Positions 22,901 through 32,498 of a stretch of 64,000 bases of DNA are shown here, in pieces. Source of the DNA: Drosophila persimilis (Eukaryota > Arthropoda > Insecta > Diptera > Drosophilidae). The first letter of the stretch is position 1. Each line of letters starts with the position of its first letter. The stretch spans positions 1,302,001-1,366,000 of the forward strand of contig NW_020825298.1 in assembly GCF_003286085.1 (NCBI RefSeq). The letters are read 5' to 3'. Both the position numbers and the translations under genes were made by a program. The notes below the pieces were generated by a model. That model was given only the letters and a program-made list of their open reading frames with translations, was not told the origin of the DNA and did no database searches.

Positions 22901-25900
22901 GGAAAAATCACGGAAAATTTAATGAAATAAAAGTCGGAAAGATACAATATCGGGGAAATCGATATGTGTTTCGATTAAAACAAGCTCTGGCTTTATTTCG
23001 GGTATCATCTGCCATTAAAGCCTCCTTTGTAGCCACCTCCGAAAGGAGTACTGCGCCCTTTTGACCCCTTTCGGTTTGTGCGTTTCGAAGGCAAAAGCAA
23101 AGGCTATTAAGGTGAAAAATTGTTAGTTTATTTAGGCATCGGATTTGCTTAGATATTTGTTTCAGTTGCTCAATTGATTCCATTGTTCCCCGAGTCCCAG
23201 AGCCACGAGCCGGACAATGCCCTGGAACCCTGGCACCCACGCGGACCCGGCCTCCACGGCCTCCACGGACTCCACGGCCTGATCCCTTGTCCGAGAGAGC
23301 CTTTGGGCAAACAAAGCCGCACAATGGCGGCTAAATAATGAAAATGCCCAGCAATTATTACCAATTGATACAGCGAACGGCCAACAAACAACAGACAACA
23401 GGCAACAGACAACAAAGTGTTTACTCACCCGCCCAGGCGCCACGAAAAAAAGCGTAGAAAATGTTTCAACATTTTGCCAAAATATTAAAGGGGGCCCTGG
23501 GAGCGACGACTCGACAAGGAGATACCTCGTGGTGCATAGGAGGCACTATATCTTTACGATCTTAAGGTTTTCTGGCAGTATCTTTGGGGGAGGAGGAGAA
23601 CTGCAGATCCAGTGGAAATGGATCGATATGCCCTGGAATACCCTCCAGTATCTGGAGCCCATCGACAGGGAGGGGGGCTAAAAGGGCGGCTATGCACAGC
23701 TTAATCAATGTCAAAGCGGCGTAAAAATAGTCGCTGAAAATACAATAATTTATGCCGTTCAAAGGGAGTGGAAAGAGCACTCCGAAAGGCAGGAAGAAAG
23801 CAAGGAAAAACAATAAGAAAGAGGGGACCGAAACTAAGGCAAAGAAAAAGGAGAAGCACAATACTTTTTCCTGACCCTTTTTTGGTGTGGAGTTTCCTTT
23901 TAATTTCTCTACTTTCGAAGCTTTTCCCATTTTAAAGGCATTTATGGAGATTTTTAGTGAAAAATCTGCTGGGATTTTCGCGTATTTCCTTTTAAATTGC
24001 TGCAAGTTTTCATCAATGGGAATTTATCGATTATGCGCCTTCGATTTTTCCCCCTCGTTGACCCATTTGGCAGGCGGCCAGCCAACAGTCGGACGGCACT
24101 ACGGGCATGTTGTATGTTGCACGTTGCACGTTGTATGCTCTCCATTATGGGCAACATTCATCCGGGCAGGCAGGGCCCACAAAGCAGGAAAAAAAGAGGA
24201 AAAATCAAACGCAACAGCGTGTAAAAATAGCCATAGACATTTTTGTGTTCAGTGTTTTATTATAGGATATATGGATATGTATGTGCCTCCATTTTGTTTA
24301 GTTTTTGGGTCTGGGGCGGAGGGAGAGGGGCTTTAATTGGCCAGCGAAATAGAATTCTGTTTGGAAACCAATAACCAAATTATCAATCAATCTTTTTCGG
24401 TGGCAAACAACTTCATTTGGAGGGGAATGCAATCATCGAAGTGGAATGGCAATGGAGGGTCGCTCTCCACGCTCCAAAGGGGGCGGGATATGCATCGTAG
24501 GATAAGCCATTAGATACAGCAGTAGCCCCTTGTCCACCCACCGAAAGGCAAAACCCAATCGACTTCCCCAGGCACCTCTTTGGCTCCTCCATCAACCCAT
24601 CCACAGCCGGCTGCCGACTGCCGCGCCAATCCTTAAATCCACGAGCATCTCACTAATCTCCGCCGCATTTCTCCCGTCTCTCGATTCCAATTGCAGTGAC
24701 ACCGAAGCACGGACCACAGATCACCGGCGGACAGCCGCGCTACCAAATTGGCGACATGGTGCGCGTCAACTGCACCTCGGCGGCCTCCAAGCCGGTCTGC
24801 CATCTCAGCTGGCTGATTAACGGGATGCACGCGAACCGCTCGCTGCTGCGGCCCTACGAGCCGCTGATTGTGGGCCGCGAGGGCCTGGAGGTGGCCCGGC
24901 TGGGGCTGGAGTTCCGCGTCCGCGGGTGACATTTCAAGCACGGCGACATGAAGCTGAAGGTGAGTCACGGGGGGGCGTCACGGGAGGGCGTCACGGGGGG
25001 CTGGCTCTGGCTTTAAGCTGATTACAGCCATGAAAATTGATACATTCACGGCGACAGGAGGGGGGCAGGGCAGGGCAGGGCAGGGCAGGGCAGCAGAGCG
25101 CTCTTCTGATTCAATTTGCGACAACATAACACGGCAGCTCATGTTGATTATTATCCATTCGGACGCAGTTGGCAGCACAACCACTCACCCCTGACCGCTC
25201 GCCACTCCAGTCCCTGCCCCCGCCCCCTTTGACCAATCCGCACATTCGCCACATCACATAGGTGGGGGGCGGGGGGTGGTTGCAAGTGCAAATGTATGTC
25301 GAACAAGCCACAAAATTTCATGCGAACGCGGGTGGCAGACGGGGGTGGCACAGTGGCAGGGAAATCTATGGTTTTGGGGTTACAGTAAAGCCTCGATAAC
25401 AGCCAAATATTCCCCATTTTGCTCCACTGTGCAGCCGCCCAGGGAGGGTCACTGTCCTGTCCGTTTGCATATGTGTCCTGTGTGTGTGTCCTCGTACATT
25501 TAAGTGTCCTCCGTCCGTGGGAGATGTCCGCCGGAATATACGAGTATGCGGGTAATTTTTGGGTTACGCTGGGAGTTAATGAAAACATAAAACTTTTACT
25601 GTGCCGTCAAGAGAATAACAGCAATGGAGCCATGGAGGAGTGCACCTCCAGCCGCATTATCCCCCCGATCCCCATCGGTGGGGAGCACATTTATCAATGT
25701 ACACAGATTTGATGAAAGTTTTCCCGTTTCCTTCTTGCATTTCCCGGGGCTGCCCGGCGGCCCGCCTGCAGTGTGTCGCCAAAATCTCCTCCGTGTATTG
25801 GCAGAGCAACGAGGAGAGCGTGGAGAGCGACAAGCACCAGAGGATACCCGTGCTCGAGTCACGGGAGACGGTCATGTCCAAGTCCCGCCAGTCGCTGGAC

Positions 25901-26343
25901 AAGTCCCAGTCCCCGCTGGAAGGTAAGCGATCATCAATCATCAGCAACAGTTGTTCCCCACCCACACCCACCCCCGCAGATTCGTAACTTTTCCCACTGT
26001 TCTCCTTTCGCTTTCCCCAGCAGACAAGCAGCTGAAGAAGAGCCGACGCCCCGCAGCGGCCACCTCGGCGGCGGCGAGTGCCGCCTCCTCCAGTGCGGCA
26101 GCCTCATCATCATCAGTGTGGGGCACGGGCTCATCTGCGCCCTGGTCACGCATATTAGCTTCCAAATCAATTGCACGCATCTCCCTCTACGCGCTGCCAG
26201 TCCTAATAGCCTTTCTGTGTAGCCTTCCGACGGCCCTGACGGTCCGAGGGAGCGGCCATCGGAGGTGCTGCTGCCACTGGACCTGCAGCAGGAGGACTCT
26301 GCTGTCGACCCAATTAAACGTGGACGCTGCTCCACGTAGATAA
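10163..26343 (+). CDS. Beat (beaten path) family Ig-domain protein, six coding exons, one in-frame TGA
   Basis: Beat proteins are two-Ig-domain neuronal cell-surface or secreted proteins, acting in axon guidance and synaptic matching as partners of Side receptors. Exons: 10163-10229, 19026-19234, 19967-20102, 24697-24959, 25772-25922, 26021-26343; all junctions are GT-AG and phases agree. Exon 1 encodes a signal peptide (hydrophobic LILAWILLQLCY). Ig1 has C49, W63 and C116, with the family signature SVKWYKDGFEFYRYVPR. Ig2 has C163, W176 and C226. A Ser/Ala linker follows, then a hydrophobic segment at about 329-350 and a basic Cys-rich tail to residue 382. Codon 215 is TGA (24927-24929), between the two Ig2 cysteines; downstream exons remain open and well spliced. 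The subtype (perhaps beat-III or -V) is not settled, so no symbol is given. The start ATG at 10163 is the only one in frame with the signal peptide. Confidence 0.85.
10230..12776 (+). other. Beat intron 1, left part
   Basis: The donor GTAAGG is at 10230. The stretch is AT-rich intron with a (TG)n microsatellite at 10919-10947. The frame at about 11493-11804 shows no recognisable domain and sits in ordinary intron composition. I see no RNA gene here. Confidence 0.6.
10919..10947. repeat. (TG)n microsatellite
   Basis: About 14 uninterrupted TG units. Confidence 0.95.
12777..12782 (+). promoter_or_regulatory. Initiator-like TCAGTT upstream of the Ran-like gene
   Basis: TCAGTT matches the fly initiator consensus TCAKTY. 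It lies about 70 bases before a candidate 5' UTR intron and 200 bases before the Ran-like start codon. It is a candidate start site only. Confidence 0.35.
12850..12945 (+). other. Candidate 5' UTR intron of the Ran-like gene
   Basis: GTAAGT at 12850-12855 is a strong donor. TTTGCAG ending at 12945 is a good acceptor after a T-containing stretch. The 96-base length is within the usual fly short-intron range. Splicing it would remove the upstream in-frame ATG at 12863 and leave the ATG at 12977 as first start. A coding region without introns plus a new leader intron is a pattern known for retrogenes that gained a promoter. Confidence 0.5.
12977..13564 (+). CDS. Divergent Ran GTPase copy nested in Beat intron 1
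   Basis: The 195-residue product aligns along its length with Ran, the GTPase that drives nuclear transport. Shared blocks include GDxGTGKT (P-loop), VFHTNRG, FDVTS, CGNKVD (guanine specificity), YDIS and KPFLWLARxLVGDPxL. The coding region has no intron, which indicates a retrocopy. Changes are severe. The P-loop reads GDRGTGKT, with Arg at the place of Ran Gly19. The switch I Thr region is replaced by ERESHE. DTAGQE has become ETHGEL, so the catalytic Gln69 is lost. Most of switch II is deleted. The acidic C-terminus of Ran is replaced by PLPGSV. The frame is nonetheless open, which argues for selection rather than decay. The start at 12977 is chosen because it matches Ran's N-terminus and survives removal of the leader intron; the frame extends further up to 12863. 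Ran retrogenes are known in several Drosophila species and tend to be testis-expressed. Confidence 0.88.
   Translation: MNRNMPRFNCAILGDRGTGKTSFINRHLSGEFSDGGAAAERESHELVFHTNRGPMCFVVWETHGELKVKPECAIVLFDVTSKTSCKNVVEWKTAFAKASRFQGAVIVCGNKVDLQHRYGQGPQFRNGRYDISVKKDYNLGKPFLWLARSLVGDPQLRFVPQPAPPPPQPPLDDAAKREMDFNLIVAEIVPLPGSV
15460..15516. repeat. Dispersed CT-rich repeat, copy 1
   Basis: The core contains CTCTCTTTCGGGTG and then CTCAACACAATTTAGAGCG and CTTGCACGC. Nearly the same word series occurs at 48649-48690. Around it are CGCTCT and GAGAGA tracts. It is likely a fragment of a dispersed element; the family is not identified. Confidence 0.55.
18295..18312. repeat. Poly-G run
   Basis: Eighteen consecutive G residues. 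Runs of 14 and 15 G also occur at 4210-4223 and 55133-55147. Confidence 0.95.
19235..19774 (+). CDS. Acidic reading frame continuous with Beat exon 2; nested gene or alternative Beat 3' end
   Basis: The frame of Beat exon 2 runs without a stop through its donor (GTAAGC at 19235) for another 179 codons, to TAG at 19772-19774. The added protein is well-formed: helix-forming, rich in Leu, Asp and Glu, with segments such as PVDREDAIRLIAEGIRKPA and MERHYNVSPSAEDLDQV. It ends in a very acidic run and then TVFDLNKIVL. A poly(A) signal AATAAA follows at 19865-19870, before the acceptor of exon 3 at 19966. Two readings are possible. It may be an intron-retained Beat isoform with half an Ig domain and an acidic tail, 271 residues in all. 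Or it may be a separate intronless gene starting at ATG 19313 (context ACAAAATG, 153 residues), perhaps a retrocopy. I do not recognise the family. Codon use looks clearly coding. Confidence 0.65.
   Translation, partial: VSYGKQSSYPRSRSHLNVPKDYSTNKMLGNKKSKLLQTLEQSVPPVDREDAIRLIAEGIRKPATLDPIDLVDSQKEYLRVLHMDHALRLQQTMERHYNVSPSAEDLDQVMPVKDQELEDILDALSDLASKEEYDEEEEDDDDDEDEGEGDQYDGDDEDEESPGDEDDRNTVFDLNKIVL
19865..19870 (+). terminator. Poly(A) signal AATAAA after the acidic reading frame
   Basis: A canonical signal 91 bases after the stop codon and about 100 bases before the Beat exon 3 acceptor. It supports a transcript that ends inside this intron. Confidence 0.5.
20103..24696 (+). other. Beat intron 3
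   Basis: It is bounded by GTAAGT (20103) and TTGCAG (24696) and is 4.6 kb long. It is non-coding, with a TG/CG-type microsatellite near 20785-20812. It also has G-rich GGGGCAGGAGC repeats near 21845-21890, C-rich CCCCCAACCCC tracts near 21605-21640 and GA-rich stretches at 22205-22300. No other gene is recognised. Confidence 0.6.
24927..24929 (+). other. In-frame TGA in the Beat coding sequence
   Basis: In the frame set by both splice junctions of exon 4, codon 215 is TGA followed by C. Downstream residues HFKHGDMKLK then lead into CVAKISS of exon 5, the expected end of Ig2 with its second cysteine. UGA followed by C is the leakiest stop context in flies, and read-through is widespread there. 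A sequencing error, a species-specific loss of function and true read-through all remain possible. Confidence 0.8.
24960..25771 (+). other. Beat intron 4 with a CAGGG array
   Basis: The donor is GTGAGT at 24960 and the acceptor CCTGCAG ends at 25771. It contains GGGCGTCACGGG-type duplications at 24968-25000 and a (CAGGG)n array at 25066-25092. No gene is seen. Confidence 0.7.
25923..26023 (+). other. Beat intron 5 with tandem CAGCAG acceptor
   Basis: The donor is GTAAGC at 25923. The acceptor reads CCCCAGCAG, offering AG ends at 26020 and 26023. Both keep the frame and differ by a single alanine (LEADKQ versus LEDKQ). Confidence 0.75.
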
Positions 26344-27420
26344 CAATTAACAAAGATGTTGGCCAATAGAGACGAGGACGTGGAGGAGGAGCACGAGGAG
26401 AAGGGGCCTCCATTGTTTGGTTGGAAAATCCCATCAAGTTCTTTGTAAATATTTGCATTTACATCCAGTATACGCCGCGTATCGGTCCTGCTTCAGTGTG
26501 TGTCTGTACATATCTATAGATAATTATTAGACGGGCTCTAGGGCCATTTCCACCATAGAACGTCGTTGTTCCTCTTTGGGCTTTCCGCTTCTTAGCTCCC
26601 GAGAAAATGCTCAACACAAAAGAAATACAAATAAAGAAAAGAATACACACCACACGTATGCTTGAAAGATACTGTATAGATCTAAGATTAAAGCCCAAGC
26701 AAGTAGCCAAAAAACCCATTAGGGACTCGGAGATCCCAGTATTTAATCATCTCCTAGGCTAAGCAGATCCTCTGGAGGAAGAAAGGGTGTAAACAGATTC
26801 CATTTGTGCTAGAAATAACGAATAAATAAGGTCTAGAGATGGTCCCAACTAAAGCCTAGATTAAGGACAGACTAGAAGAAGATATACCGATGTAAAGGCG
26901 TACAAAAATACTCACAGATATTATAGATTTCCATTATTTTCTTCGGTTCCCGTTTGTATTGCTTTAAGGATCCCAGAAATAAACGTAGCCTAAGATTGTA
27001 TATATTTTAAGGATAGTTTTCTCCGTACGGCAGTAGTATTTACGATTACAGTTCTCCTAGACATAATCGGGGTGGGGGATCTACGAATATATATATCGCT
27101 ATTCTCATCCATTCTCTCTCTCCAATCACGACACTCATCCCATTCATCCGTTTCACTGAACTTATACGTATGACGCGCACCTTAAGGCATATCTGTATGT
27201 GTAACCCCGTAACCCTCTCTCTTGTATGATGAAACCAAACCAATTGTTAAATGTTAATAGGCTAAGGGCATAACTAGCGAAATTATATTCCAATCCGATA
27301 GAGAATTTAAGCCAAAACCCAAAAACACAAAAACCCAAAAACCCAAACCCTGTGTAGCAGTGTAAAATATATGCGGATAATGAATGTTATTAAGTCTTTA
27401 AAGAAATAAAGAATGCAACA
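26344..27420 (+). terminator. Beat 3' UTR and poly(A) signals
   Basis: After the TAA at 26341-26343 the sequence is AT-rich and free of coding frames for about 1 kb. AATAAA occurs at 27405-27410, followed by an A-rich tract, and related signals occur near 26822 and 26978. The distal one is taken as the likely main end because composition changes to C-rich intergenic sequence just after it. Confidence 0.5.
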
Positions 27421-30400
27421 AAAAAAACAAAAACAAAGCAGAAAATATTTATTGCTGGGCGATGGCAGGGCCGTGCCCCCTCCCCACCCACTCAACACTT
27501 CTGCCCCACTCCCCCACCCTCCCCTGTCACCCGTCCGCTGTCCTTATGCGCTCTTGACCTGAAACAGACGTTGCCCCAACGAATCTTCGTGCCAGCACAA
27601 TCGTCCTTGCCAGGCATTCTTTTTGCTGTTTTTATACTTTCTCTCTGTCTCTCCGTCTCTCTGTCTTGCTTTCTTTATTTTTTTATCGCTGTTGGCAGTG
27701 TCATAATATCTCGCCTTGGCTGCGCTGGCATTCATGTCGTTGCTTCATTTTATTGTTATTATATTTACTTGTCGGATTTGCTGTGGCGCCTCCTGCCCCC
27801 CACCCTGTCGTTTGCTATAGATTTTCCTCATATTTTTTTGTGCTGAAAGAGTAGGGCCATATGCCCCAGCACTCTCTCTCTCTCTCTCTCTGTCCCTGGC
27901 GATGCGTGTGCCATGCACTTAAACATTTGATTACGTGTCATATATCAACACATTGTACGATTGAATTTGCTCCACGCATGCGGCTGCTCCACTCTTCTAG
28001 GGAGTACTCGTATCTTCCCGCCAGTTCGGAGTCGGAGTCGGAGTCGTGATTGGGTGCTATAAAACGACCGATTCCTGGGCCCTTCACCGGCAGCCATGCC
28101 ATGAGTACATGCAATTTGGGCCAACGGCAGCCTGTGCGTATCGCATCGTATCGCCAGCCATAAATGCGGCTCAGATTGTGTTCTTGCTTATCCAGACAGC
28201 CTTTTCTGCTGCTTCCTTTATGGAAGGTTAATGACTCGGCAACACTCCACTCCGCTCCACTCCCGGCCTGAAGGAGCCAAACTCCAGGCTTTAGCCCATA
28301 ATGCTCATATTTCTTGTTAACTACCAGCTGGATCGGCGCGTAATTGTTGTTAACATTAGCATATATAGAAAGTTCTTTTGTAGACTTGAAAGGGAGGGAA
28401 AAGAAGAGAAAATAGATACCATATTGGCCGCCATTCGAGGAATGAGAGGGCTCATGAAACAGGAAAGTAAGTAGATCGCGACTCTTTAGTGTGGCATGGG
28501 ATGATAATACAGGAAAATCTGTCCTCAGGATAAATTTGTGTCATTTAGAGACTGCAATTGAGGGGTTCTAAAGAGCATGCTTCAGAATATTCACCTGCAT
28601 TCAACTTCGTGGAGTCAAAACTATCCGTGTTTCCTTGGAATTCCTGTACCTCAGGATCTGTGTACAAACTGTAGAGCGAGGGATCCGTATTCCCTGAAAT
28701 GGTAATAGAAAAACACACTCCATCATTTAAAGGTAAGTAAAAAGAGCTCCTGGACTACAGCCCAGGCTCAACATGGTAAAATCCTAGTTAAAAATCCAAC
28801 CTCTTTATCAGGAACCCCTTTTCGCCCTTTAAAGCCGCCCTTTGGCCCGCCTGCTGGCAATTAAACCAAATGAAAAGCGTCGCGAGTGGGGCCCAAAAGG
28901 GGTTACGTTACGGCTACAAAGTTACGGCCGCCTCCTGCTGCATGGCTGTCCTGCCCCGCCCCCCTTTGAAGCCATTTTGCTCTTTGCTCATGCTTATTTG
29001 CTTAATTTCACAGCACAAAAGGCGGTCGGAGGGATATGCTCTGTGACATTCAGGGGGGGGCGGGGCTGGGGCTCTGGTGGGAGGCCTTTCATTCGGCTGC
29101 TGTTGTTTTTTATATTTATCACAGCCACTTGCATTGCATTTTGTTTATATGCTTTTAATGCAATTAGCACGCTTTTCACTTTGATTTACGCCCGGACTGT
29201 GGAGGGGTGGAGGGGGGAGTGGAGGAGACTGCAACGATGACTGCCAGAGTGCTTGACAAAAGGGACAAAGTGACTGACAGACTGCTTGCATGACTGACAG
29301 AGACAAACAGATATGAGACACACAGGACGGAGGGACGGACGGAGGGAGGGACGGACGGAGGGACGGACGGAGAGCATGGGATGCCCAACGAACGTTTTGT
29401 CTGTCAACGCACACACACGATGAGTGCGAGACGAGTGCATGTTATCTCTTCCACCCTCGCACTCCCCCCTCGCACTCCCCCTCCCCCACTGTCTGCCTGT
29501 CTGTCCTGCCTTTTGTTGGCGGCGTTGCTGTATTTATGAGTGGCGCCCTGGCTGTGCGGCTTTCATCTTTTGTATTGCCCATTTTAGCATTTGCCATGCC
29601 ACTGCATTCGCAATGTGCTCTGTCTCTCTTTCTCTCTCTCTCTCTCGGAGTGCATTCTGTGCATTAGAATGCTTGCTTTCGTTCACTGCTTGTTTAACTG
29701 CTTGTTTTCGCCTACTGTTTACATTTTGCCTACGAAGAAATCATCTTTTTTGGCGAATGATCAGTGGATTTAATGGACACATCCTTTTTTTGTGCCTCTC
29801 GCTGCTCCCCTCCTCCCCTCAGCCACTTTTCAGTCGCCATTCCGCTACTTCTGCTGCTCTTGCACTGCTTGTCGCCATATGTCCCTCTCTTCGCCACTGC
29901 TTCTCCTATCATAACGTCTGTTGAGTGCCACTGCTTTCCCCTACTGCTTACTGCCACTGCACCCATTGCCACCCCGTCGTTGCAGCTGATTATGCATTTT
30001 CATTAGCGTCTCGTCTCTGTCAACGTCACTGCCACCAGACACTCGAGTGCCTTGACCCGCACTCTTTCCATCCCTTTCTCAGCCCTCGCGACTCTATCTC
30101 TTTCTTTTCTTCCTCTGTGATTCCTTCTGTTCCTGCTGCTTCATGTTCTTCGGCTCTAATGCATATTGTTTGTGTCCTCGGGCGTAATTTGTTGCTTTAC
30201 TTTTGTTGCTACCCTTCCAAGGAGTGCCCTTCCCTTTGTGATCAGACAAATAGGCATTTATACAGGCAGAAAGCATATCAGCTACATGGCCCTTAAGCCC
30301 GCAACAGATCCTCTTTTGCACTGCTTGAAATGCCGAGCCCATCTTCCAGTCTGGTAAGGGTATAGCGTATGTCGGTCCTCGAAGCGTCCTCCTGCTTCCT

Positions 30401-31708
30401 GCTGCTGCTGTTTGCCGCCATTTTAATTACGATTTGCTCACTTACTCGTTCATTTCATTCCGCTGCTAATACATGCCTCGCAGCTTCCTCCGGACTCCGT
30501 CCTCCCGCCTCCCTCCCACCGACTGCCGACTGAGTGACTGACTCTCTGACTGACTGCTTGCTGATTACACTTCAATCAGCCAAAGCGCGTAAATATCAAT
30601 CAAGGCTGGAGGAGGCCGGGACTGGGGACTGGAGACTGGGTCTGGGTCTGCAAAGGGTTAGGAAATGCCGTCAGCGAAACTCATTTAAAACTAATCAACA
30701 AGTAGCGTGAAAATTGAGCAAAGAGCAAAAGGCAAAGGGAGAAAATATAATGGAATCGATGAGTGGAAGAATGAACAGGAATAGACATGAATTTCGTGGA
30801 TACGAGAGGACGGGGGGGATGCACCTCGGGGCAGCTGAAGACGAGAAAAGTATCTTCGTTCGAAGACTCACACTCTTTCGGATGAAGTGGCACTGAGGGG
30901 CAGTGCTTAACGTTTTAGAGATTTCCCATTGCAAGCAGGAGAATAGGAGTATCTCAAGCCCAACCTAGTGCCCGAGTAGCCTGCCGACTTGGCTCTAATT
31001 TAAGGAGTAATCCAGGCATTTCAACAACCCAAACACACCTGCAAGCCCTGCACACACTGCCTACTATTTTCCATCAATTTGTGGGGCCGGCTTAAGCGCT
31101 CAACAACTTGTCCGAGATTCGGGTACTTGCTGCTGCCTGCCAGATTCCCAGGACAATCCATGAGCCTCTGCTGCTACAATGCTCTAAGGCTGGCCTGAGC
31201 CATTCATAGATAATTCCAATTGAATGCAATTGCAGGAAGTGACTGGGACTGCAAATGGGAATGGGACTGGGGCTGGGGCTGGGACTGGTATGGGGCATGC
31301 AACAATTACATGAAATGCCTCAGGGCGAAGCAGGCAGGAGGCTGGCCATAGCCACTGCCAGTTTGCCACTTTGCCAGGCAGCTTTTTGTTAATTTTTTAA
31401 TACCCTCTTCTGTGTATCTCCGGCTGGGCCTCCGTGCGCCTCGGTGTCTCCCACTCAACAGCATCTATCTGTCTGCAAGTCCCTCGCACCCGACAAAATC
31501 TTGTAGGAGCTCCGCACTCGTACATTCTGCAGAGCAATTTCCATTAATTTTGTGTGCAACTCAACTGAAACGTAAATGAACAAAGGATCTTGCCTTCAGG
31601 TGAGCACCCGACCATCAGGATGCGGTGCGGAATCGGTAGGGGCAGGAGTACGTACGGGGCTCGAGAGAAATGTTTGCTATTGATAAAATTTACTAAGCCA
31701 AAGGGAAG

Positions 31709-31739
<31 letters not shown>

Positions 31740-32230
31740 GAATGAAGGAAAGCAGCAGGAAGCAGGAAGAAACCCTCTTGAGAGGGTAGCTTAGGGGAAG
31801 GGGGAAGGGGGTGGGAGGAAGGGAGGACTACCAGCGGCTATCAGCGGCATCGAGTGTTGATTGTGCTAAATAACTGCACAACAATGGCCTAAGTACGTTG
31901 ATAGAAAAGTAATGAAAAGCCAGCGGCCAGAACATTGAAAGAAGGCAGCGCTCAAGCAGTGCTCGAGCAGATAGAGGGGGTTCAGCGGAGCAAGCAGTGC
32001 AAGTTGATTGGTTGCCCAACAAAGGCTAATTCGCTGGCTGGCCCCAACCCCAGTCCCAAACCCCTCCACGGCACTAGCAACGGCACTAGCAATAATTGGT
32101 AAAAGTCAGGGCTTCGCCAGAGAACAGAACCAACAAAAACCGAAAAAAGATACAAAACGAATTAGGAATACACTCAAAAAGAGGGCTCTAGCCTGGCAAT
32201 CCAGCCTAGGACGGAAGATCTTAGCCCAAG
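27421..32230. other. Intergenic, repeat rich, no gene recognised
   Basis: No frame has convincing protein content. Notable are a (CT)n run near 27876-27893, a GGACGGAG minisatellite at 29324-29372 and another CT run near 31710-31740. A GGGGCTGGGACT-type repeat lies near 31260-31290. CT- and TGC-rich frames on both strands (for example around 29400-30000) read as Ser/Leu/Cys runs and are rejected as genes. Confidence 0.6.
29324..29372. repeat. GGACGGAG minisatellite
   Basis: Tandem imperfect copies of GGACGGAG and GGAGGGAC, about 49 bases. Confidence 0.9.
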
Positions 32231-32264
32231 AAGAGTGCCCAGGGTATCCGAGACTACAGTCACC

Positions 32265-32498
32265 ATGGAGGAGGTTCCTCACAAAGAAGAGGAGTCCTAC
32301 GAGATTCAGGAGCCTTCAGAGGAGGTTCGCGTGGTAGAGCCTACCTCTGAAGATGGGAAAACCCAGTACAAGGTCAAGGGAGACAAGCAAGAAGTCCCCA
32401 AGACCAAGATTTTAACAAAAATGCACCAAAAAGGAAGAAATAAGAACTATTTGTGTTTGGAGATATTCCAGAGACCGATACTCAAATTTATTGGTTGA
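32265..32498 (+). CDS. Possible small orphan gene, 77 residues
   Basis: The ATG has a strong context (GTCACCATGG). The first 45 codons read as a charged, Glu/Lys-rich protein (EEVPHKEEESYEIQEPSEEV, then KVKGDKQEVPKTKILTKM) with codon use more regular than the surrounding DNA. The last 20 residues look less protein-like. The frame ends with TGA at 32496-32498, and an AATAAA lies near 32553. An in-frame ATG at 32235 would add 10 residues. I recognise no family and cannot exclude chance, a fragment of a decayed gene, or an exon of a longer transcript. Confidence 0.35.
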   Translation: MEEVPHKEEESYEIQEPSEEVRVVEPTSEDGKTQYKVKGDKQEVPKTKILTKMHQKGRNKNYLCLEIFQRPILKFIG

